From an uncultured Collinsella sp. (GTDB lineage Bacteria; Actinomycetota; Coriobacteriia; Coriobacteriales; Coriobacteriaceae), in assembly GCA_902494035.1 (NCBI GenBank), contig CABURV010000046.1, forward strand, positions 1-13,777: a stretch of 13,777 bases of DNA. The letters run 5' to 3'. Every line of letters starts with the position of its first letter. Position 1 is the stretch's first letter. The notes beneath the pieces were generated by a model that ran no database searches, was not told the origin of the DNA, and saw only the letters and a program-made list of their open reading frames with translations. The translations under genes and the position numbers were made by a program. Shown in pieces: positions 6,489-13,777 of this stretch.

Positions 6489-7790
6489 GTGTTGAACATC
6501 ACCGCTTCTGACGTCAAGGACGCCAAGCTCACCGCTACGGTCACCATCCCGGCCGCCGACGTCGACGCCGCGATCAAGAAGGCCTACAAGGACACCGCCA
6601 AGAAGTACCGCTTCCCGGGCTTCCGCGCCGGCAAGGCTCCCCGTCCGGTCATCGACTCTGCTCTTGGCGCCGAGGCTACCCTCGCTCAGGCCACCAACGA
6701 CCTGATCGCCGCCAACGAGCCCGTCGTCCTCAACGAGCTGGACATCGTCCCCACCAAGAACGGTGACTACAAGGAGCTCGACCTCGCCAAGGATCACGAG
6801 GACTACACCTACACCGTCGAGTTCTCCCTGCGTCCTGCCGCTGAGCTCTCCTCCTTCGACGCCGTCGAGATCGAGATGCCTCCCGCGGAGGTCACCGAGT
6901 CCGAGATCAACAACCAGGTCGAGATGCTCCTCAACTACCGTGCCACCTTCGAGGACGTCGAGGGTCGCGCCGTCGAGGCTGACGACTACGTGACCGTCGA
7001 CCTCAAGGCCGTCGAGAACGCCGACAACTTCGCTGCCGAGGGCCGCATGCTCATCGCCGGTAGCGACAGCAACCCCAAGGAGTTCAACGAGGCCCTGATC
7101 GGCGCTAACGTCGACGACGTCAAGACCGTCACCTGGACCGACGAGGTCGAGGAGGGCGAGGAGGCCGAGACCCACACCGTCGAGGTCACCGTCAAGGGCA
7201 TCAAGGTCCGCAACACCCCCGAGCTCACCGACGAGCTCGTCAAGTCCGACTTTGGCTTCGACAGCATCGACGCCATGCGCGACGCCATCAAGATCGAGAT
7301 CGAGCAGGACAAGGCTTCCCGCCTCCCGGCCGAGAAGGAGAACCGTTGCGTCTCCGCTCTCGCCGAGCGCCTGCAGCTCGAGGAGATGGACGCCGACTAC
7401 GAGCAGTCCGTCTTTGAGGAGCTTGGTCAGAACTTCCTGTCCAACCTCGCTGCCCGCGGCATGACGCTGGACACCTGGCTGCCCGCTTCCGGCCTGACCA
7501 TGGAGCAGTTCATCGGCGACCTGCACAAGCAGGCCAACGACGTTGCCCGTGAGTCCCTGGCTCTCGACGCCCTCGCCCGCGAGCTCAAGATCGAGGTCAC
7601 CGAGGACGACATCAACGCCGAGTTCGAGAAGGCCGGCGTCAAGGACGTCGAGGCTTCCAAGGCCGAGTTCATCGCCGATGGCCGCATGCCTGCCGTCCGC
7701 GAGTCCATCCGCCGCTCCAAGGCCGTCGACCACCTGGTCGAGAACGCCAAGGTGACCGAGGTCGACGAGACCGCCAAGGATGCCGAGTAA
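6489..7790 (+). CDS. tig: Trigger factor, ribosome-associated chaperone
   Basis: About 433 residues. AGGAGG at 6480-6485 supports a start at GTG 6489 or TTG 6492 (6-nt spacing, giving MNITASDV); further upstream in-frame starts would translate the ribosome-binding site itself. Trigger factor binds ribosomal protein L23 at the tunnel exit and shields nascent chains. The ribosome-binding signature GFRAGKAPRPV lies at 44-54 (numbered from GTG) in the N-terminal domain (1-120). Residues about 161-241 occupy the place of the FKBP-type prolyl isomerase domain, but the aromatic and GFE-type residues that line the active pocket are mostly absent and the domain is acidic, so isomerase activity is doubtful. 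The C-terminal helical chaperone domain (about 245-433) is complete. The clp genes follow, as in many bacteria. Confidence 0.95.
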   Translation: MLNITASDVKDAKLTATVTIPAADVDAAIKKAYKDTAKKYRFPGFRAGKAPRPVIDSALGAEATLAQATNDLIAANEPVVLNELDIVPTKNGDYKELDLAKDHEDYTYTVEFSLRPAAELSSFDAVEIEMPPAEVTESEINNQVEMLLNYRATFEDVEGRAVEADDYVTVDLKAVENADNFAAEGRMLIAGSDSNPKEFNEALIGANVDDVKTVTWTDEVEEGEEAETHTVEVTVKGIKVRNTPELTDELVKSDFGFDSIDAMRDAIKIEIEQDKASRLPAEKENRCVSALAERLQLEEMDADYEQSVFEELGQNFLSNLAARGMTLDTWLPASGLTMEQFIGDLHKQANDVARESLALDALARELKIEVTEDDINAEFEKAGVKDVEASKAEFIADGRMPAVRESIRRSKAVDHLVENAKVTEVDETAKDAE

Positions 7791-7806
7791 TTCTCGCCAC
7801 CTTGCC

Positions 7807-7830
7807 CACGAGCGCATGCGTGCGCCCGTG
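7807..7830 (+). other. Hairpin downstream of tig
   Basis: CACG-A-GCGCA (7807-7816) pairs with TGCGC-C-CGTG (7821-7830) around TGCG, giving nine pairs with one A/C mismatch. It lies 16 nt after the tig stop. No T-run follows, so it is not a standard terminator; the AT-rich stretch right after it (TAAAGTTATAC, 7837-7847) could hold the clpP promoter -10. Confidence 0.4.
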
Positions 7831-7866
7831 ATGGGGTAAAGTTATACACCGGTTATCCGGTAGCTT

Positions 7867-7914
7867 CGTACGGTGCCAGCCAATGCATAGCATGCGGGCA
7901 CCGTACGTTTATCT
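7867..7914 (+). terminator. Hairpin between tig and clpP, possible terminator or leader structure
   Basis: CGTACGGTGCC (7867-7877) and GGCACCGTACG (7897-7907) form a perfect 11-bp stem; the loop holds a small inner hairpin, ATGC-ATA-GCAT (7883-7893). TTTATCT follows (7908-7914). It may end the tig transcript. If clpP is transcribed from the AT-rich site at 7837-7847, it would instead lie in the clpP 5' untranslated region. Confidence 0.55.
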
Positions 7915-7953
7915 AGAACCAATTTGGTCCGCAAGAGAGAAATGGAGATGCGT

Positions 7954-8574
7954 ATGATCGCTAAGTTCGATTCCGCCCTCGTGCCATACGTTATCGAGCA
8001 GACGCCGCGCGGCGAGCGCAGCTACGATATCTATTCGCGCCTGCTCAACGACCGCATCATCTTCTTGGGCGAGGAGATCAACTCCGTCAGCGCCAACCTG
8101 GTCGTTGCCCAGCTGCTGCATCTTGAGAGCCAGGATGCCGAGAAGGATATTTCGCTCTACATCAATTCGCCCGGTGGCGAGGTCTACTCCGGCCTGGCGA
8201 TTCTTGACACCATGAACTTCATTAAGCCGCAGGTCTCCACCATTTGCGTGGGTATGGCCGCGTCTATGGCCGCCGTGCTGCTTTCGGCCGGCGCCAAGGG
8301 CAAGCGTTTCTGCCTGCCGCACTCCAAGGTGATGATTCACCAGCCCAGCGGCGGTGCCCAGGGCCAACAGACCGAGATCGAGATCGTGGCCGAGGAGATC
8401 AAGAAGACCCGTCGCGAGCTTAACCAGATCCTGTCCGACGCCTCGGGCCAGCCCATCGAGAAGGTCCAGGCCGATACCGAGCGCGATAACTACCTGACCG
8501 CTGCCGAGGCCCTCGACTACGGCCTGATCGACCGTATCGTCACCTCGCGCGACCTCGCCGCGAAGGACGCCTAG
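7954..8574 (+). CDS. clpP: ClpP, ATP-dependent Clp protease proteolytic subunit
   Basis: 206 residues from ATG 7954, chosen because GGAG (7944-7947) lies 6 nt upstream; in-frame ATGs at 7942 and 7948 and a TTG at 7924 are alternatives that would lengthen the N-terminus by up to 10 residues. ClpP is a serine peptidase that forms a barrel of two heptameric rings and degrades proteins fed by ClpX. The catalytic triad is S104 (GMAASMA), H129 (KVMIHQP) and D178 (ERDNY). The handle-region helix and the N-terminal IEQTPRGERSYDIYSRLL segment are typical of bacterial ClpP. clpX begins one nucleotide after the stop, so the pair is one operon. Confidence 0.96.
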   Translation: MIAKFDSALVPYVIEQTPRGERSYDIYSRLLNDRIIFLGEEINSVSANLVVAQLLHLESQDAEKDISLYINSPGGEVYSGLAILDTMNFIKPQVSTICVGMAASMAAVLLSAGAKGKRFCLPHSKVMIHQPSGGAQGQQTEIEIVAEEIKKTRRELNQILSDASGQPIEKVQADTERDNYLTAAEALDYGLIDRIVTSRDLAAKDA

Positions 8575-8575
8575 G

Positions 8576-9982
8576 ATGGCCGGTAACATGCAGGACAATT
8601 TCGACGAGAACGGCAACCCCATCCGCTGCTCCTTCTGCGGAAAAGAGCAGGGCCAGGTCCGTCGTCTCGTAAAGGGTCCGACCAACATCTTTATCTGCGA
8701 CGAGTGCGTTGCCGCCTGCTCCGAGATTCTGGAGGAGTCGCTGGCTTCGGACTTTATGGACGCTGCCCGCAACGGCAAGCTGCCGGGCTTCCTCAACGAC
8801 CACGGCCAGGCTGCATCCCAGCCCGCCGTGGACCCCGAGGCCGAGGGCTTTGAGCTCGAGGACGACCGCCAGGTCATCACGCATGTGCCGACGCCGCACG
8901 AGATCTATGACGAGCTTTCTGCCTATGTCATGGGCCAGGAGGACGCCAAGCGCGCTATGTCGGTTGCCGTGTACAACCATTACCGCCGCGTGATCGAGGG
9001 CGGTGCTGCGCTTTCGGCCTTTGACGATGGCTTGGACTCGCAGCTCGACGATGATATGGACGAGGTGGAGCTCGCCAAGTCCAATATTTTGCTGCTCGGT
9101 CCTACCGGTACCGGTAAGACCCTGCTCGCCCAGACGCTCGCGCGCATCCTTGAGGTGCCGTTTGCCATCGCCGATGCCACCGCGCTTACCGAGGCCGGCT
9201 ATGTGGGCGAGGACGTGGAGAACATCCTGCTCAAGCTCATCAACGCCGCCGATGGCGATATCGAGCGCGCGCAGGTGGGCATTATCTACGTGGACGAGAT
9301 CGACAAGATCGCCCGCAAGGCCGAGAACCTCTCCATTACTCGCGATGTTTCGGGCGAGGGCGTTCAGCAGGCGCTGCTTAAGATTCTTGAGGGCACGGTG
9401 GCAAGCGTTCCGCCCACCGGTGGCCGCAAGCATCCCCAGCAGGAGCTGCTGCAGATCGACACGACCAACATCCTGTTCATCTGCGGTGGTGCCTTTGTGG
9501 GTCTGGACAAGATCATCGCCGACCGCGTGGGCAACAAGGGCGTGGGCTTTAACTCTGAGATCGCCGGCCCCACCTCGGTTGACGAAAACGACCTGCTGCG
9601 CCAGGTGCTCCCGCAGGACCTCAACGCCTTTGGCATGATCCCCGAGTTTGTGGGACGTACGCCCGTCGTCACGCAGACGCAGGCGCTCGACGAGGACGAC
9701 CTGGTGTCGATTCTGACCGAGCCCAAGAACGCCGTGGTGCGTCAGTACCGCAAGATGTTCCAGCTCGAGGATGTTGAGCTTGAGTTTGAGGACACTGCTC
9801 TGCACGAGATCGCCCGCATGGCGCTTGCCCGCAAGACCGGCGCCCGCGGCCTGCGCTCCATCTGCGAGGACGTGCTGCAGCAGACGATGTTCGACCTCCC
9901 CAGCGAGGAAGGCGTTGCCAAGGTCATCGTGACCGAAGCCTCCGTAAAGGGCACCGAACAGCCCCAGCGCATCTACGGCTAA
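8576..9982 (+). CDS. clpX: ClpX, ATPase subunit of the Clp protease
   Basis: 468 residues, longer than E. coli ClpX (424). The ATG at 8576 is one nucleotide after the clpP stop, with AAGGA about 8 nt upstream. ClpX unfolds tagged substrates and threads them into ClpP. The N-terminal zinc-binding domain has C18, C21, C41 and C44. The AAA+ module shows Walker A GPTGTGKT (175-182), pore-1 loop GYVGED (208-213), Walker B IIYVDEID (236-243), the RKH loop (284-286) and sensor-2 GARGLRS (422-428). The ClpP-docking tripeptide is VGF (323-325) instead of the usual IGF. Two parts are expanded: the linker after the zinc domain (about residues 49-105) and an acidic insert before the Walker A strand (about 140-167, with a DDDMDEVE run). 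Confidence 0.96.
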   Translation: MAGNMQDNFDENGNPIRCSFCGKEQGQVRRLVKGPTNIFICDECVAACSEILEESLASDFMDAARNGKLPGFLNDHGQAASQPAVDPEAEGFELEDDRQVITHVPTPHEIYDELSAYVMGQEDAKRAMSVAVYNHYRRVIEGGAALSAFDDGLDSQLDDDMDEVELAKSNILLLGPTGTGKTLLAQTLARILEVPFAIADATALTEAGYVGEDVENILLKLINAADGDIERAQVGIIYVDEIDKIARKAENLSITRDVSGEGVQQALLKILEGTVASVPPTGGRKHPQQELLQIDTTNILFICGGAFVGLDKIIADRVGNKGVGFNSEIAGPTSVDENDLLRQVLPQDLNAFGMIPEFVGRTPVVTQTQALDEDDLVSILTEPKNAVVRQYRKMFQLEDVELEFEDTALHEIARMALARKTGARGLRSICEDVLQQTMFDLPSEEGVAKVIVTEASVKGTEQPQRIYG

Positions 9983-10003
9983 ACCAGCCTAAAACGTGTT
10001 TGC

Positions 10004-10044
10004 AAATAGCCTCCGACCACCCGCGGTCGGAGGCTATTTTATAT
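10004..10044 (+). terminator. Rho-independent terminator of clpPX
   Basis: A perfect 15-bp stem, 10004-10018 (AAATAGCCTCCGACC) with 10025-10039, encloses the loop ACCCGC; the T-rich 3' arm runs on into TATATA. It starts 21 nt after the clpX stop. Confidence 0.9.
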
Positions 10045-10068
10045 ATACGCAATAACCCCAACTACCTG

Positions 10069-10077
10069 TGTTATTCT
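10069..10077 (+). promoter_or_regulatory. Candidate extended -10 promoter for valS
   Basis: TGTTATTCT is a TGn-extended -10 (TATTCT at 10072-10077) in the AT-rich stretch after the clpX terminator. A clear -35 is missing. Transcription from here would give a structured leader of about 185 nt before the valS start. Confidence 0.4.
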
Positions 10078-10133
10078 GTGTGTTTGTTTAAGCCAAAGCG
10101 AAGTCAATTCAGACTGAAGTAATCGATACCTAA

Positions 10134-10249
10134 GGGGAGGAATGTAGGCCCGATTTTCGTAGATTCCGCACGAGCCGAAGACCACTTAATGTGATCTTCG
10201 AGCGAGCCCAGGACCTGACCGAGCGAAAATCGGGCCTACATTTCTCCCC
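10134..10249 (+). repeat. Large structured element, copy 1, in the valS leader
   Basis: The arms 10134-10159 and 10224-10249 form a 26-bp stem with 25 Watson-Crick pairs and one G-T pair. The 64-nt interior contains TTCCGCACGAGCCGAAG (10164-10180) and an inner hairpin, CGAAGACCAC (10176-10185) with GTGATCTTCG (10191-10200), around TTAAT. The core recurs in inverse orientation at 13004-13062, where the outer stem has different bases but is again self-complementary. Copy 1 ends 20 nt before the valS start codon, so it would be transcribed as part of the leader. It lacks the T-box sequence and resembles no riboswitch class I can name. It may be a structured RNA or a dispersed palindromic DNA element. 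Confidence 0.85.
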
Positions 10250-10266
10250 GGCGGGACAGGGAGAGA
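10241..10266 (+). promoter_or_regulatory. Possible anti-Shine-Dalgarno pairing before valS
   Basis: TTTCTCCC (10241-10248), the outer end of the copy-1 3' arm, is complementary to GGGAGAGA (10259-10266), which contains the valS ribosome-binding site. The 8 pairs include one T-G and leave a 10-nt loop. This pairing excludes pairing with the 5' arm at 10135-10142, so the two folds could act as an on/off switch. It is inferred from complementarity alone. Confidence 0.4.
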
Positions 10267-10269
10267 TAT

Positions 10270-12966
<2,697 letters not shown>

Positions 12967-12976
12967 GCGTTACTGG

Positions 12977-13093
12977 GGGACGCGGTTTGGGGCATTGCTC
13001 GCTACTGCGGACAGTCCTGCTCGCACGAAGGCCACATTAAGTGGCCTTCGGCTCGTGCGGAACTTGTATCGAGCAAAGCCCCAAACCGCTCCC
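12977..13093 (-). repeat. Large structured element, copy 2, downstream of valS (inverted relative to copy 1)
   Basis: The arms 12977-13005 and 13066-13093 pair at 26 of 28 positions with one bulged C (12981) and mismatches at 12994/13077 and 13002/13069. The interior on the minus strand repeats the copy-1 core, including an exact TTCCGCACGAGCCGAAG (complement of 13046-13062). The inner hairpin CGAAGGCCAC / GTGGCCTTCG (13026-13035, 13041-13050) is a perfect 10-bp stem; relative to copy 1, an A-T pair has become G-C and a C/A mismatch has become C-G. It begins 10 nt after the valS stop. No T-run follows, so it is not a typical terminator. Confidence 0.85.
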
Positions 13094-13124
13094 ATGGCGG
13101 TTACGGAGGCGTCCGCTGCCTGGT

Positions 13125-13146
13125 GGGGCCACTTGGTTGTGGCCTT
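13125..13146. repeat. Small hairpin resembling the inner hairpin of the valS-flanking elements
   Basis: GGGGCCAC (13125-13132) and GTGGCCTT (13139-13146) pair (six Watson-Crick, two G-T) around TTGGTT. The stem GGCCAC/GTGGCC is the same as in copy 2, and GGCCACTT matches its minus-strand sequence, so this may be a decayed third partial copy. The surrounding sequence does not match clearly. Confidence 0.35.
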
Positions 13147-13187
13147 GAGGTCGCTGCAAAGCGGTGTTTGGCTGATATTTTGTTTGG

Positions 13188-13219
13188 GAGGGGCTCGTTG
13201 TTGATTCGGGCCTCTTTTT
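13188..13219 (+). terminator. Candidate terminator upstream of folC
   Basis: GAGG (13188-13191) pairs with CCTC (13211-13214) and CTCG (13194-13197) with CGGG (13207-13210), with a two-base bulge and a 9-nt loop, followed by TTTTT (13215-13219). It would end valS transcription and would imply that folC has another promoter source. The stem is imperfect. Confidence 0.45.
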
Positions 13220-13240
13220 ATGTTGAGGGGACTTTGGTTT

Positions 13241-13777
13241 ATGCCTAAGCGTTCGGGGTCGTATTCTGTGCCGTTCTCGTTTGAGTTGCTTTCGTTTGGT
13301 GAGGCTGTTGGGCTTGCTGCTGATACGGGGCGGATTTCTGGGGATGCTGGGCCTCTGCTTGAGACGGTTGTCGATATGCTCGATGAGCTGGGGCGTCCGG
13401 ACGAGTACTTTGATTGCATTCAGGTTGCCGGTACTAATGGCAAGACTTCGACCACGCGTTTTTCGGCTGCTATCCTTCGCGGCGAGGGGCTCAAGACCGC
13501 GCTGTATACGTCGCCGCAGCTTGTTCGCTATCCCGAGCGCATGGAGGTCGATGGGCGCGTCGTGAGCGATGAGGCGTTTGCCCGTGGCGTTTCGGCCGCT
13601 GTTGAGGCGGGGCATCGAGTGAATGCGCACCGTGTGGCGGCGGGGGAGCGTGCTTATACCATCACACCGTTTGACCTGCTGACGGCTGCCGCGCTTGTAG
13701 TGTTTGCCGAGGCTGCGGTGGATGTCGCCGTGCTCGAGGTCGGCATGGGCGGGCGTTGGGACGCTACGAGTGCGACC
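13241..13777 (+). CDS. folC: Folylpolyglutamate synthase / dihydrofolate synthase, N-terminal part
   Basis: 179 residues are visible; the frame is open to the window edge, so the C-terminal part is missing. FolC adds glutamate to dihydropteroate and/or folates in the cytoplasm, using ATP. The Mur-ligase-type P-loop is IQVAGTNGKTSTT (residues 60-72), followed by LYTSPQLVRYPERMEVDG and VLEVGMGGRWDATSAT, all diagnostic of the FolC family. The ATG at 13241 has GAGGGG about 10 nt upstream; an in-frame ATG at 13220 directly after a T-run has no ribosome-binding site. Codon use is less biased than in valS, with many GGG, GTT, GCT and CTT codons, as expected for a weakly expressed gene or a different base-composition history. 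Confidence 0.92.
   Translation, partial: MPKRSGSYSVPFSFELLSFGEAVGLAADTGRISGDAGPLLETVVDMLDELGRPDEYFDCIQVAGTNGKTSTTRFSAAILRGEGLKTALYTSPQLVRYPERMEVDGRVVSDEAFARGVSAAVEAGHRVNAHRVAAGERAYTITPFDLLTAAALVVFAEAAVDVAVLEVGMGGRWDATSAT

Noticed and set aside
10078..10269. T-box riboswitch upstream of valS
   Set aside because: The conserved T-box sequence and its antiterminator are absent, and no terminator with a T-run lies before the valS start.
12970..13630. Minus-strand open frames across copy 2 and the folC start
   Set aside because: They cross the inverted repeat and the clear + strand folC reading frame, and show no domain or ribosome-binding site.

Overview
The window looks like chromosomal DNA from a high-GC, gut-type member of the Coriobacteriia (Actinomycetota), most likely Collinsella or a close relative. 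That placement is inferred from the strong bias to C- or G-ending codons, the protein sequences and the gene set; no rRNA or other taxonomic marker is present. All supported genes lie on the + strand.

Layout. (1) 1-588: the 3' end of a MobA-like molybdenum-cofactor nucleotidyltransferase gene, then a small DUF3343-type gene with an unusual cysteine-rich N-terminus. (2) 845-2260: a single-gene unit for NADP-type glutamate dehydrogenase, closed by a strong terminator. (3) 2277-2351: an isolated 75-bp near-perfect palindrome. (4) 2443-6176: a two-gene operon for a xanthine-dehydrogenase-family molybdenum hydroxylase, made of an FAD subunit and a fused 2Fe-2S/molybdopterin subunit joined by a TAATG overlap. 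(5) 6317-6400: tRNA-Leu(UAG). (6) 6489-9982: the protein-quality-control cluster tig, clpP, clpX. (7) 10270-12966: valS. (8) 13241 to the window end: the start of folC.

How the genes relate. The cofactor enzyme fragment, the DUF3343 protein and the XDH-like operon form a plausible molybdenum-hydroxylase neighbourhood, interrupted by independently transcribed gdhA. DUF3343 proteins and XDH subunits of this build are known from genomes that make selenium-dependent molybdenum hydroxylases, so a labile-selenium cofactor is a reasonable hypothesis here. Trigger factor, ClpP and ClpX handle nascent-chain folding and ATP-dependent proteolysis; clpP and clpX are one nucleotide apart and surely co-transcribed.

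The most unusual signal is a pair of large structured elements flanking valS in opposite orientation (10134-10249 and 12977-13093). They share a core of about 55 nt, but each is closed by its own long stem of about 26 bp whose sequence differs between copies while complementarity is kept. The first lies in the valS leader, and its 3' arm can alternatively pair with the valS Shine-Dalgarno sequence. No CRISPR array, insertion sequence or prophage gene was seen. No gene-free stretch exceeds 300 bases; the longest (589-844, 9983-10269, 12967-13240) are described under their own entries.
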